Source of the DNA: Myrmaecium sp. VS I D KN 1
Taxonomy: Eukaryota; Ascomycota; Dothideomycetes; Valsariales; Valsariaceae
NCBI GenBank assembly: GCA_019775845.1
Contig: JADQAV010000017.1
Location: forward strand, 806,001-870,000
Length of the DNA stretch: 64,000 bases
Direction of reading: 5' to 3'
This document shows positions 13,002 to 26,769 of this stretch, piece by piece; position 1 is the first letter of the stretch, and each line of letters begins with the position of its first letter. Below the pieces are notes generated by a model. The model saw nothing but the letters and a program-made list of their open reading frames with translations. It was not told where the DNA came from and searched no databases. The position numbers and the translations under genes are program-made.

Positions 13002-16000
13002 AGTATTAGATCTTTAGCGATTCGTCTAATTTAATATTAAATACTCTTTCCTTATATCTTTAAGACCCTATATAAACCCTAATATTCGAATCGCTCTTTA
13101 TAGACTTAATAAAGGGAAATAAGTATACTTAATGTAAAATTACTATTATATACTCCTCCCGATATATTAATATTTAATAATATAAAAGCTAATATAGACG
13201 AGCTATTACTATTATTATAATTAATATAACTATTTTAGTTACCTTAATAGCCTTAACTACCTTAACTTTATAATAATTAGATAGAAGGGGTCTAACTATA
13301 ACTAGCTAATAAATTAGGGGATATTCTATAAAAATAATAATAGTTAGATACTTAGATTACTAGATTAAAGGTATAGAAGAAAATAAAGAATATAGAAAAA
13401 GAATTAGTAGAGCTTAGCCTTCGATATTAGAGGATAAAGGTAGGTAAAGAGCTATTACTAGAAGAAATAGCTTAATTAAACCTAAATAGGCTTAGAGAGA
13501 TAGAGAAAACGCTATAACAATCCTATTTATTTAAACCTAACCTTTTATATATATTCTAAGGAAAGAATTAAGCTAACTATAACTATTAAGTTTATAATTA
13601 TAAGGGATACTATATCTAGTTATCGGCAGACTTTAGAACTAAATAATAGAAAGTAGACTTTAGAGTATACTATCTAGTAGAGGTATAAAGGATATAATAA
13701 AAAATCTAAGTAGACTTAGAGAAAGAATAAAATCTTATTTAGGAACCTATATAGGAAGACCTAAAGGCTTATATATTAAACTAATATAGGCTTAGTAGCT
13801 AAGTAAAAGTAGGAAAAATAAATTCTTAAAGGGCTATATATATACTATCTAAGCTCTTAGGATATATACGCCTACGATAGAATATGGTTAAACTAAGATT
13901 AGAAGAAAGGATAATCTTTAAGTTTATAAATACCTTAAATCTAGCTATTAAAGAGAAAATATAAACTATTAATTATAATATCCTTTAAATACTACTAATA
14001 GTAGAGGAGAAGGCTAACTATCTCTAAAGAACTATATAACTAACTAGATTATTAAAGTTTAATAGATTTAAGCGGAAGAGAGATAATAAGCTATATAAAG
14101 AGGATAAATTAAATAAGAGAGAACTAAAGAGAGCTAAATTAGACTAAAAGAAGGATTAGCGATCTCTAAGAGACTTTATTAAAATCTAATATTATATTTA
14201 TATTTATAGTAAAATAAGCTATCTTTTAAGGATCTATCCTGAGAAGAAGGCCTATAAGGAGCTAAAAAAAGATAAAAAGTATAAAAAATAGATTCTTACC
14301 TTATTACCTACCTATATTAATCTTTAAGAATTACTAAAAAGGACTAATAAATTAGGATATTCTATTAGAGGAGTAGTATCTAAACTACTTACTTTAATAT
14401 CTTAAATTAAATTAACCTAGATAGAAGTACTAGTAGATAATAGTTCCTTTCTTAATATTATTATACTAATACTAGTAAAATAGCTAGATCTAAAAGTTAA
14501 ATTAGTAATAGGCTTAGAAATAAAGTAAGTAACTAATATACTATTATCTATCTATAGGTAAATATAAGTTAAACTTCCCTTAAAGGACTATAAAGGCCGT
14601 GAACTTATATAGGAGGTCTTATTTATTATTATAGAGAGTTAAGCTTATAATATAATCCTAGGAATACTATAGATTAAGAAAATTAATCTAAAGATCGACT
14701 ATAAGAGGAAGACTATTTAATCTTACTAAAATAGGTTAATAAGCACCTATATAAGAAGATTTTAATAGTTAGTAGGAAGAGATTTACTAAAATATTAAAA
14801 AATAGAGATATAGATATCTATATCTATATAATTATTAAAATAGAGATAGGATAGCTCTAAAAGAAGATATCTATTTTAGAGGAGTATTAGCTATACGTAG
14901 ATATCTTTTTAGAGGAAGAAAATAGTAAAGAACTACTAGCTTATATATAGTATAACCTAGTAATTAAGTTAATAGAAAGGAGGATACTACTATATAGTCC
15001 CTTATATAACCTATCTACGGTAGAACTCGCCGTATTACACTAATATTTAGAAGACTACCTATAAAGGGGCTAGATTATCTAATTAAGATCTTTAGTAGGA
15101 GTACTAATCCTTTTTTAAAAAAAAGGATAGTAGTTTATAACTATATATTAATTATAAGGGACTAAATACTATTACGCTTAAAAATCGCTATTTATTACTA
15201 TTAATCTAGGAATTATTAGATATATTAGTAGGAGCTAAGATCTATACCCCCCTAGATTATAGGAATATTTACTATAGAATCTAGATTAAAGAAGGGGATA
15301 AGTAGAAAATAGCTTTCTAGGCTAGGTATAACTATTTTAAGTATAAAGTAGTTCCTTTTAATTTAACTAATCCCCCTGCGGCTTTTTAAGTCCTATTTAA
15401 TAAGGCTTTAGTAGGCCAGATTAATATAATCTATATAATATACCTAGATAATATACTAATCTTCTTATAGAACTAAGAGGAGTATATAAAGTTTATCTAA
15501 TAGGTATTAGAGAGGCTGAGAGAATATAAACTATTTATAAAGCTCTTAAAAAGTAAATTTAATACTATTAAGATAGAGTTTCTAGGATATATTATATCCC
15601 TAGAAGAGGTAAAGATAGACTTAGAAAGGCTTAAGATAGTTATAAAATAGCTAGAGCTAAAAACCGTAAGAAATATAAGAATATTTATAGGATTTATAAA
15701 CTACTTTAGATAATTTATTAACGGTTTCTTAAAAATAGCTATACTATTAACTAGATTAACCCGAAAAGGGCTAGGTAGTACTAAAGGAGGCTATAAATTA
15801 AGAAAAGAAGAACTTTTTACTATTAATATTAGTCTTAAAGGTAGGAAAGCCTTCTAGGAACTATAAGATACTTTTATAAAAGTACTAATCCTAGTATACT
15901 TTAACCTAGATAGGCCTATAAGAGTAGAAGTTAATACCTTAGGGGGAGTAGTAGCCGGGATATATTAATAGCTAGTTAAGGAACTAGATAGAAGTAAGAT

Positions 16001-19000
16001 ATAGAGACTAATTACGTTCTATTTATAGAAGATAATTAAGGCGGAGTAGAACTATAATATCTATAATAAAGAGTTACTCGCGATTATTAGTAGCTATAAA
16101 TAATAGAGGTATTACTTAGAAGGGCTTAAAGATCCTTTTACGTTAATTATAGATTATAATAACCTATAATAGTTTATAAAGATAAAGACCTTGAATAGAA
16201 GGCAGGCAGGATAGATAAAGAGACTCTATAATTATTATTTTTAGATTATATATTAGCTAGGGAAGTTAAACCTAGCGAATAGCCTATCTAGAAGACTAGA
16301 TTATATTATAGATATTAAAGTAGACTTAAAGGAGTATAATAAGCTAGTATTATAAGGCTTCTAGAAATAGGGAAGTATAATAAAAACGAATTAGGATAAA
16401 TTACTAAATAGTATAATAGATTAACTTTAAATAATATTAAATATTAAGATATATATTCCTTAATACTAGAGACTAGCCTTAGAACCTGAGGAAGAGGTAG
16501 AAGAAGCTAAAGAGGGCTAAATAAGGCAAGGTTTATATAAAGAGAAAGAAAATATCCTTAAGGAAGCTTATAATAACCTAATAGGAGGTTACTTTAGATA
16601 TATAAGAATACTTAGAAAGGCTAAGTAGATTATAACCTAGAAAGAAATAAATAAAGGGGTAAAGGAATATATCTAGGACTACTAGATCTATACTATATTA
16701 AAGGCGAGGAGATATAAACTATATAGTCTAGTATAACTATTAGAAGACTAGAAAGGCTATATATAATATTATATTATAATAGACTTTATTATAGGTCTAC
16801 TACCTTTAAAGATAATAGGAATAGTATATAGAATAATCTTTATTTAATTTCTAGTAGATAGATCTATTAAGATAGCTTACTATATTCTAATCTAGAAGAA
16901 ACTAAGTATAATAGAACTTATAGAAGCCTATATAAGAGAGGTAATTTAACTTTATAGGGTTCTAGAATTAATCCTCCAAGATAGAGGCCTTATTATAAAA
17001 TTAGCTTACTAGATGACTTTTAATAAGGCCTATAATTAAGAAGAATACTCTTATTAACTTACTATTTATAGATAAATAGTTAAATAGTGAGGTAAAATTA
17101 GACCCTTAAGTAGTACCTAAGAAGCTACTATAATCTAGAATAAGATAATTAGGTAATATAACTACTAATAATAAATTATATATATAATAACAGTATCTAT
17201 ATAGCTACTAGATTTATACCTTTCTAAGCTAACTAAGGATATTACATAAGAGGTGGTAAACTCTAAGAAATAGACTAATTTAGAGTAAGAAGCCTATATA
17301 CAGCTATATTAGCTAAAAAGGTAATTAAATTATATAAATAACTTAGAAAGAACCTAGAGAAAGCTTATTAAGATTAAAAGCTAATAATAAATAGGGAAAA
17401 ATCTATAAAGAGTATAAAATAAGGGATTAGGTATTAGTATCTATTAGGAATATTAACTCCTCTTACCTAAAGAAGAAACTAGACTATAAATATTATAATC
17501 TAGGAATAATTTAAGAAAAGATAGATAAATAAGTTTATAAAGTATTTTTATTAAGCTATAAAACTATCTATCTAATCTTCTATATAATACTATTAGAATT
17601 ATAAGCCTAGAAAGGGTTATTAAGACACCCGGACTGATATATAGTAATAAGGTTATTAGAAAATAAAGAGGATATCTATAAAGTAGGAAGGATTAAAAAT
17701 AGAAAAAGAATATAGAAGAATAATAAGAATATCTTTTTAAGTAGAAAGATTATCTTTAAGAGAAAAGAATAATTAGAAAAAGGACTAAATTTAAGCCTAT
17801 TAATACTTATAAGATTCTAGAGGAAGATTAAAAGGGATAAATAAATAGAAAGGAAGGTAGAGTAAGATTAATATAGAATAAAAGTTAACTTTTCCTCATT
17901 TTTCTTAAAAAGGTTCTCTTAGGTTTTAATAGCGCTTTCTAGCTTATTTTAGTAGAAGACTTACTAGACTAGAATAGTCTAAGGAATGAAGTAATATAAA
18001 TGATAAAGGAGACAGATAAGATAGAGAATACTTCTATTTAATAGCTTTTATTAAAGTTGTTAAAGCTATAGAAGATAAGTAAGGAAGTAATATAATATAC
18101 TAGTTAGAAAAGGGAAGTAAATTTCTCTATTATTTATATATATATATATATATATAGCTATAGAAGCCTGGATAATAGGTAATAGAACTAGTAAGTAAGT
18201 AATATATATTATATAATGCTAAGAAGGGGATAAGACTATAGTAGATTAAGTTACTAAGAGTAAATATTAATAAAGGCTATTCTAATATCTAAAACGTTAA
18301 AGGAGGAATTTAGGTATAGACTTAGGGATAGCAGGATATATTAATAATATTATATCTATTATACTTTCCGTTACTCTATTAGAGTTAGTATTATAGTAAC
18401 TATATTAACCGAGATAGTAAATAGGATTAATATAGCTAAGTAGATATATCTAATATTTCTAAGGGCTAATTAGTACTAAATAAAGCTAAAAAGGGAGAGT
18501 AGTAATTAAAGGAGATAAAGCGGCTATAATCAGATTATTATCGTCGATAACCTCCTTAATAGCCCGAGGTTTCTAAATTCTACTCCTCTTTCTAAGCGAT
18601 CTTAAGAATAGAGTAATTATAGTCTTATAGAATTAGTCTAGACTAGACTAGAGTATTATTACTAGTATTAGGCGTATAACTCTTTAGAATACTTCAGAAA
18701 AGTACTATAAAGGTTAGATTAAATTAACTATAGATAAAGAAGGAATATACTCCTATATTATATTAATAATCTTCTTAGCCTTAGAGCGGATATCTAGCTA
18801 CTCCTTATAAGACCTAGAAGTCCTATTAGTAGCTAATCTATTAGGTTTAGAGTTAATTAAAGATCTAATCTCTAGTATCTAAGCCTTAACGAGTTTAGGT
18901 ACCTATAAAAAAGCTAAACTAGTAGTTTATAAACTAAATCGAGCTAAAGGAATATACTATAAAGTAATTACCTAATAATAGGACCAGCCTCTAAGGATCC

Positions 19001-19674
19001 TTACTAATTCTAAATTTATAAACTTCTATCCTCTTATTATTATAACTATTATAGTAGCTATCTAGATATCTTATATATAGATTCCTAGACTCTATACTAG
19101 ACTTTATATCTTATAACTAACGTTTAGCTAGGGATAGTATAGATATAGTAGATAATAGCTAGATAGAGTTAGCTAGTATAATAATAGCCTAAAATAGGCC
19201 TAATAAGATTTAAAACTAATAGGCTGGCTTACTAAGTAGGACATAATAATAGCAGTAATATAGAGTTATAAGGAAGAGGAAATAAGCGACTTAAAATTTA
19301 GTACTATAAGTATAGTATATATTAATCTTAAAACGGATACTAAGCGAGCTAAGGACAGCTTAAGTCTTAAGAGAGGAGATAGTATTAGAGACTACCCTAG
19401 CTAGTAGCCTTAAGTAGTACTAAGTAGTACTAAGCGGCTATTTAAGCTAATATAGGCTAGATAGTAGTGAAGAATAGTAGACTAATAGTAATAGTATTAG
19501 TATTAGTATTAGTATTAATAGCTGGTCGGAGGAGTTCTAGCTATTAAAAGGAATAAAAGAGTTTTTTACTACTTAAGGAAGAGCTAAAGTTAGTAGTAGG
19601 ACTTTAGTAATTTATCTTATTAAATATTAGACACTCTTTCCTTATATCTTTAAGACCCTATATAAACCTTAATA
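13002..19674 (+). mobile_element. Ty3/gypsy family A fossil
   Basis: A partial 5' LTR (about 13,002-13,084) and a 3' LTR (19,383-19,674) enclose a + strand internal region. It has gag-like sequence (about 13,350-14,400), a protease motif zone near 14,430-14,560, reverse transcriptase (about 14,890-15,750), RNase H (about 15,830-16,280) and integrase (about 16,560-17,450). A tail of about 1.5 kb lies between integrase and LTR. The domain order places it in Ty3/gypsy. The coding order looks nearly whole, but the element is broken at very many places and inactive. Confidence 0.8.
19383..19674 (+). repeat. 3' LTR of family A element
   Basis: About 292 bp, opening tattagagactaccc and closing aaaccttaata. 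This is the best reference copy for the other family A LTRs in the window. It includes a short attagt-type microsatellite near 19,485-19,515. Confidence 0.8.
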
Positions 19675-19949
19675 ATAACGCGTTAAGAAAGTTATCTAGA
19701 TCTTACAGCACCTCCTGGCTAGCTGCTAATAAAAAGTCGATACTCGTATATACACGCTTAGGTATACGCTAGCCTATATATATACCTGCAGGCTCGCAGG
19801 CTTATAGGCTTACTAACTATATAATACTAAAAACACGCCGTTACTAGAATACTATCTATTTTATCTACTTAGGTATATAAATTAACTTTACTACCTAGTC
19901 CTACTATCTGCCTGAAGAACTAGATAGTAATACTATCTAAATAAGATAT
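19675..19949. other. Spacer with milder RIP, origin unknown
   Basis: It lies between two family A fragments and keeps more CpA and TpG than its neighbours (for example cagcacctcctgg and cctgcaggctcgcagg). It has no match elsewhere in the window and no coding signal. Confidence 0.4.
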
Positions 19950-22602
19950 TAGAGAACGCCCCCTAATCTAGTAGTACTAACTCTTCCTTTCTTTATTTAT
20001 AGTCTCCTTTAGTACTTCCTAGTCCTTCTCAGGTTATTTTAGTTAGTAATATAATAATTTTTAGGAATCCTATAATAAATTATCTAAAATAGTCTATAAA
20101 TCTAATAAATAATCTTTTATAATAATTTTAAGTTTCTAGGTCTATATTCACTCCTCTTAGGTATATAATATATCCTAGGAATTCTATTTCTGTAGTATTA
20201 AATTGGCCTTTAAGAGCTTTATAAATAGATTGTATTCTTTTAGCCTTTCTAATAACTTTTTATAATTTAATAGAAGATTAATATATTACCTAGGCATATT
20301 ATATATTATATTTTTTAATCCTACTAGAGCCTTATTAATTAGAACTTAAAAAGCTATAGAGTATTAGTTAAGCTGAAGGAACTACTATATACTTAAAATA
20401 GCTATATTATGTCTGAAAGGTGGTTTTCTATTTTTCTCCTTCCTTAATCTATATCCTCTAATAGATATCCCTATAATCTAGAGAGGTATGAATCTTAGCT
20501 TATATTAATGTGAATATCTATATTGCTATTCTTTAATATCATAGCGAGCTTCTTCCTACTAAATATTAATACCTTCTTATATAAGCTTTTATTAACCTAT
20601 CTTAGAGAGAATTAGATAGTTTTCATCTTATAATTTATCTTTAGGTTAATTCTTTCAATCTAAGATATCCCTAGGATTATATTATATATCTGACTCTTTA
20701 TAATAATAAATAGAGCCTCCTATATAAGTTTACAACCCTTATAGACTAGTCTTTTAAGTAAGCTTTACTTCTATCTAGCTATAAATAGATAATAATATAC
20801 TAGTTATTTACTTTACTTCTAAATCTATTACTAGTTTAACCTTTAGATATAATTGTTTTACTAATATTAGTTTAATAAATACTAAGAAAGAACCTATTAT
20901 TACTATTTAAATTAGGCTAATTCAAGCTAATAAGGTAAGTAGTGTAATAATTAATTACTACTTTATTAATAGAATATCCTACTTAATTAGTCCTCCTTCG
21001 AGATTCTTAAAGATTAATATAAATAATAGGGAATAATTCTATTCCTTATACTCCTTCTTACCTTTTAGTTCTATATAGTTCTTCTTCTTAGAATAGGACT
21101 AATAGGTTCTTAAAAGATAACCTATTTTACTATAAGTATAATATTTTATCTTAGTAAAGTCTTATAGTAGTCACTATTTCTATAAAACTATTTCCCTACT
21201 AGTAACTACTTAGGTAATAACCTCTAAAAAGAGTAATATAATCTAGTAACTTTATTAGACTACTACTAGGACCTATATATTAATACCTTAGTATCTTGCG
21301 GCCTTATAGCCTTATTACGTTACTGCCTTACTATCATGCTACTGTACTAGTCTTATAGCTAAACACAGCCTAATAATCTCTTCTTTCTATCTTATGTTGG
21401 CCTTTTTCGCTCTGTTTTACCTATCTTCTCGTTTTTATATATTTTCTCCTCTCCTTTTCTTCTAAATTTATTAAATTTAGGTAGTCCGGTTAGTTTTATA
21501 GTTCTTTATACTTAATTAGCCTTATCTTCTATTATTATAAGGATTTAAAGGATACTATAGTTAATTATTTATATCTTTTCCTTAATAGCTAGTTTTGTGG
21601 CGCTTATAAACTTAAAGAATTTCTATTCTTCTAATCTTTACTTAATCTTATCCTATAATAGCTGTATACCTTCTTAAAGTTTAGAAGGTAATTATATAAC
21701 TATTTAGATAGCTCTTTTAAGCTAATCTATAATATATAGGCTATTAAGTCTTCCTATATAAGTTCTTAGATATAATATCGCTCTTTTTTTAAAGTTTATA
21801 TATATTTCTCATTATACCCTCTATACTTTAGCTAGATAGTATATATAATAAATATTCTTTATAATTACGGACCTTATAATTATAATTAGCTTAGTTCTTT
21901 CCCTCGAATATATATAAAGGTTTAGCGTTAAGTAAATATCTCATTATTATAATATATTTTTAATTTCTCTAAGCTAATTTAAGTCTAACCACGTTATTCC
22001 CCTAATTAATATCTTATTTTATATAGACGAGGGTAAGATCTACTAGTCCTCCCTTAGTATCTTTTACCTACTTCTAAGTTCTTAGCCTTATAATCTAGGT
22101 ATCTAACTATTATTATCTTTCTCAGATATCCTTTAACTCGTTATTAGGCTATAGCTAAATTTCTTCAATCTTATTATTAGGTAGTAAAGGTAGTTAAGAT
22201 ATTCTTACTTTCTTAGCTTCTTTTCTATCTAGTTTTAATATATCTAGAGGAGTTAATAGCGGTAATACTATATTAGTTATACTTAGTCCCCTCTACTAAG
22301 TCTATTAGGAGCGATTCAAATACTAAGGTTTCTATTAAATCTTAAAGATATGAGGAATATAAGTATCTAATATTTAATAAGAAGAATTACTAAAGTCTAG
22401 ATACTACGTAGTACTAACTTTAGCTTTTCTTTAGATAATAGAAAACCCTCTTATAGCTCTAGGTAGCTTGAGCTACTCCAGGCGGTTATTAATACTTTAA
22501 ATAATATATCTTTAGTATTAATATAAGTACTAGTCTACTATTACTTAGCGCTTAGTAGCCTGTATTAGCCTATATAGCCGCCTGGCTAGATAGTCTGTAA
22601 TA
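19950..22602 (-). mobile_element. Ty3/gypsy family A fossil, partial minus-strand copy
   Basis: The 5' LTR is at 22,321-22,602 (minus). Towards the left come gag-like sequence, protease and the RT part, with 20,045-20,110 being the complement of about 15,690-15,740 in the + strand copy. Only the 5' part of the family is present. It is broken and RIP-mutated, though slightly less so than the + copy. Confidence 0.72.
22321..22602 (-). repeat. 5' LTR of the minus-strand family A copy
   Basis: It opens tactaaggtttctatta and closes gtctgtaata, which is family A in reverse. It keeps a few CpA/TpG sites, suggesting less complete RIP than in other copies. Confidence 0.7.
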
Positions 22603-22829
22603 CTTAATAGTTAAACTAACTATCTATAATAAGATATTAGCGGCTATATCCTAGAAGTAAGACGTACCCTAATAATAGTAAATTATAAATAAGCTATTAT
22701 TAGAGCTTAGCAACTTCTACCCTAATTAAAAAAGCTTTACTAGTAAGGTATATATATACCTTATAAGCGTCTTAAGGTTAAAGACTTTAAACCTACTATA
22801 GGAAGAACATCTAAGATTAGTATAGCTAA

Positions 22830-23170
22830 TTAGGTTCTGAAAGCTAACTAAATAGGGGTCTAGCTAACTGTTAAAAAAAAACCGAGCTGAAAATCTAGAG
22901 GCTCTGCTAACCTGAAACTAACTAAACCCGAATCTCGGAACTCGTAAAAAACCCGAAAATACCGAAAGAATCTATTTATAGAGGATGATTTTCCTACTTT
23001 AAAAATCCTAAAACTTCTGATTAATTATAATCTAAAAGAACTAGATTAGTATAGCCTAGCCTTCTAGGTATTTATTTAGATTTTTCTATATTTTTTTAGA
23101 TTCTCTTTTTTTTTTAGAAAAAAGTCTTTTTAACTTTTTTTATATAAAATACTAGTAAATACTAAACTTA
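22830..23170 (+). repeat. Dispersed repeat D, copy 1
   Basis: This stretch aligns with 28,560-28,880 over about 320 bp. Both contain a ctaactaaa motif, a gaaactaactaaacccgaa/gaaactagctaaacccgaa block, many CCGA/CGAA words and a T-rich end. A shorter related stretch lies near 36,600-36,820. The class is unknown; it could be a solo LTR or a transposon terminus. Confidence 0.6.
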
Positions 23171-23812
23171 TTACTAAAGTTTAATTCTTTAATATATATT
23201 TATTTAACCTTATTACTACCTAGAGGCTTTAGCTTTTTATAGACTGTCTTACTAAAATTAGGAAGCTCTTAAGTAAGCCTAGGTTTATTCTTAGATCCCC
23301 TAGGTCGGCCGCGCTTATAACTAGAAGATATAGGAAGTAGATATAAGTTAATAACTACTTTAATACTAGAAGAAGTATTTAAATTAATAGTATATAGCGT
23401 ACCTAACGTTAGTAGCGTTAAAGAGAGCTAAAAAGATATCTAAAAAGGTACTTAACTAGCTAGTAGAGCCTTATTCCTTACGCCTATTATACTACGCGAT
23501 AGAGGAAGCTTAAATATAAATAGCTAGTAGTAATTCTCTAGCCTACCTCTAGGATTTATAATTATTATAGAGGCCTTAATTCCTAAAAGTATATATCGTC
23601 TTATATTTATATAATAGGTATAGTATATTAGCCGGACCGTATAAACTACGAATAAGTATTAAAATCCCCCTTTATAAACTTCGTACCGGAGGAGCGCCGC
23701 TTAGTTATTATATACTAATATAGAAGCCCTAGTATAGTATTAAAGATACTAGTATAAGAAGTATTAATTATATTATTCTTATTAAGGATATTATAGTACT
23801 GTTAAACAGGAT
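23171..23812 (-). pseudogene. Eroded DNA-transposon-like coding region with AT-hook peptide
   Basis: On the minus strand, about 23,270-23,330 reads KRGRPRGSKNKPRL, a classic AT-hook (GRPRG core). The rest of the 640 bp has no clear frame. AT-hooks of this form occur in fungal transposases and chromatin proteins. The region follows repeat D copy 1, so it may be coding sequence of that element. The parent family is not identified. Confidence 0.4.
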
Positions 23813-23875
23813 AGAGCTAACTAAGTATATAAAGTATTATAAAAGATTTTAGAGGAGTATATTACAGGTAATATA
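23813..23875 (+). repeat. Repeat E, short 5' fragment
   Basis: It starts gttaaacaggatagagc and matches the first 60-75 bp of the repeat E copy at about 26,776. It lies directly left of the copia fragment, while a longer E copy lies directly to its right. Confidence 0.6.
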
Positions 23876-24088
23876 TTAGCCTATTTAGTCTTTCTATTAG
23901 ACTATTTTATTCCTTACTATAAGGAGTAGATAATTTATAGGTAATTCCCTTATCTAAAAAATAACGTTTAAAACGTTTATTTATATATTTAGTGCTATTA
24001 TTAGTTTTTAAAGCTTTTATTCTTTTATTATCTTAATTAAACGTCTCGTTTTTAAAATTACTAAATAAGTTTAAAGCTTCCGATTATA

Positions 24089-24437
24089 GTAGGGTTAGAG
24101 GTATCCTTAGATCCTACTACCTAGGAGGTATCCGCCCTAAGGAATAGTACGGATTATAGATAAGTAGGGAGAGCCTAAGAGGAATAATATAGCGGGACGA
24201 TATAAGGAGGGCAGCTCCCTACCTAGGGTTAGAACTATTATAAATTTACTTATCTTTACTTCCTAAGATTTTCTATACTCTGTCCCTAGCCTCCCTAACC
24301 CGTAGGATAGAACCTAAGTCTCCTTCTAATATCCCTCCTTCTCCTAGGAGCTACCTCCCTAAGGTCCTAAGGAACGTGTACCTCCCTACGTCCCTGGACA
24401 GGGCCTACCGGATACGGACTTACTAACCGACCCTACT
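24089..24437. mobile_element. 349-bp insertion with short inverted ends, MITE-like
   Basis: It splits the copia integrase remnant. The ends are gtagggttag and ctaaccgaccctac, which are imperfect inverted repeats, and ttata flanks it on both sides (24,084-24,088 and 24,438-24,442). The interior is richer in GC and less RIP-mutated than its host. There is no coding capacity. It could be a MITE or a solo LTR. Confidence 0.55.
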
Positions 24438-26643
24438 TTATAATTTATATAGGATATCCTTATATTCCAGCTATCTAGTAGTATTATCTAGGAAAGTAAT
24501 AATATAATTACCCCCTCCTAGACTTATAGGGTTTATTAGCCCTACTAGGTCGGAGCTAATCTTATTTAAATAAGATAGATTAAGTTTATTAGTCTCCTTA
24601 TTTCTATTAATTATTTTTAATAAATTTATTTAAATATAAATTATATAATTAATAGATTAGTTTATGAAAGTTTTCTTAATAAGCTGGTTAATATAGGGTA
24701 TATTTCCTATATTTTCTAGTTTATTAATTTTATTTAGTACTTTTTTACTAATATAGCCTAGGCAGTAGTGCTAAATATTTACCGATATAGTATTATTAGT
24801 TAAATCATCTTTTAGTTGAATTTAGCTTAGTAATTAAATTTAATTTTTATTACTAAGTAATACTAAATCGGCTATTTCCTATTAACTAGGTATAGATACT
24901 GGTAGATAATAGAGATTATCTTTATTATATCCCCTAGTAATAATTACCTTTTCCTTATAGATATATAAGGATTTTCGATTAATCTTAGTTTTAAAGCCTT
25001 TATTTTAGGTAAGGATTCCTAGGCTTATTAGGTTTATACTAAACTCAGGGGCATATAAGCAGTTTTCTAGCTTAATAATACGTTTTATATTATTAAACCC
25101 TAAGAAAGACTGTCCTATATCCTTTAGATTAGAGTAAGCCTATATCCCCCTATCTAATTTTATTACTAGATTCTTTAAAATCTATAAATAATGATTTATT
25201 ATAGGTAATATGCTTTGTGTAAGCTAAAACTAGTATAAAACTAGATAGGCTGGTTTTCCTTTTTAAAGTAGTATAGAGTACTACTTCCCCAGCTTTTTAG
25301 TAATAATTATTATCTTTTTAGTTATAATCTGGATTAAAGCCTTGATCTTGACTATAATCCGATATATAATCTAATTCTTAATTAGAACTATTATTATAAT
25401 CTGATTCTTAATTATAACTATTATTATAATCTGGTTTTTAATCATATTTTTAATTAACTTTTGTTTTATAATCATTATACCTGTTATTTCTTAAATAACT
25501 AGATTTATAATTATTCTTGTAACTTTTGCAGGTCTTATTTTTATAAATAATTCGCCTGTAGTAAGGCTTTGTTTGGCCTTTTATAAGTAATACCGGGACT
25601 AGTATTACTTCTTCTTAATTTTTCTTAGGCTTCTAGTAATCAGGTGCCTTTTCAGGATTTTTATAAAAGCAGGTTAAATCTGTGTGCCTATTTTTATCGC
25701 AAAACAAGCAGAATTTTACCATACTTATATATCCTTTGGATATTCTTCTATTTTCAACCTTAGTAAGGCTATTAGTTTTTCTAGATCCTTATATCGTCTA
25801 GATTCATCTAATAGATTAGAAATTAATATTTCTAAATCTATTAGGTCTTTGTTTGTCTTAAAGTTTTAAATTATTATTATTACAAAGGACTTAAATATTG
25901 AGGATAAACTATTTAAAACCTAAGTAATAATTACTTATTTTAGTAATTTAATTTACTTAGATTTTAATTAGTCGGTTAGACGTTTAATAGTATTTATAAA
26001 CGTCTCTATATTTCTACTACTTAATAAAGTGGTATTAAATAATTCCTTATAGATTAGAAACTCGGAATTAAACCCTCTAGGTAGATAGAGTAATTCAAGT
26101 ATTTCTTAAGCCTCTAAAGCTGTTTTAGAGTTTTGGATTTATAATAAAGGGCCGTCCTTACAGGCTAATCTAATAGATTCTAAAGCTCTATTAATTTTGT
26201 CCTAATCCTGAGTAAAGAGTTCTTTAATTACTCCTACTATACCCTTTTCGGTAAGTAGGGATTCTAGTCTTAAAGACCAGATTTTATAGTTTTCTTACCC
26301 TTTTAGGCGTTCAAAACTAAGCTTTTCTATTAACATTTTTGCTTTAGTTTTTAATAGATTCTGTTTTTTCAGAATTTCTAGACTTTGTTTTCAACTGATT
26401 TAAATTAATTATTTTAGTTATTCATTTAAATTAATTTATTTAATTATTTGATTGATTAAATTAATTATTTAATTAATTAAATTAGTTATTTAATTCTTTA
26501 ATTTGTTCCCAAGCTCTATATTCTAGTAGTTTCTTCTAGAATATTTCTAAAGGTTTAATTCTTTTACAGATTCTCCTTTTTTCATGAATTTAAAGTCGAA
26601 TTTTTTTCCCTGCTATTTTTCGGCTATTTTTTTCGGAGATATC

Positions 26644-26698
26644 TCGGTTAAATTTCGGTTAAATTTCGGTTACTCTTCGGTTATATTTCAGTTATTTT
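26644..26698 (+). repeat. Short 11-bp tandem repeat
   Basis: About five units of tcggttaaatt and variants (ttcggttactc, ttcggttatat, ttcagttattt) next to the copia remnant. Confidence 0.7.
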
Positions 26699-26769
26699 TT
26701 AGATCTTAGACTTTTTTAAGATAAAAAATATAGTTTTTTATCCTTCTTTTTAGCAGGCTAGGCTTATAA

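Larger units (their letters stand above)
23876..26760 (-). mobile_element. Ty1/copia fossil (gag to integrase part)
   Basis: On the minus strand a gag zinc knuckle is visible near 25,680-25,715 (CLFCDKNRHTDLTC, the CX2CX4HX4C pattern). A DLVG-type integrase start lies near 24,545, and the later integrase core lies around 23,890-24,080. Gag-integrase order without RT in between is the Ty1/copia arrangement. The element is incomplete and broken many times. A separate insertion occupies 24,089-24,437. Confidence 0.72.

Noticed and set aside
25684-25869. 61-codon open frame on the + strand
   Set aside because: It is the antisense of the copia gag zinc-knuckle region; the minus strand carries the recognisable CX2CX4HX4C signal.
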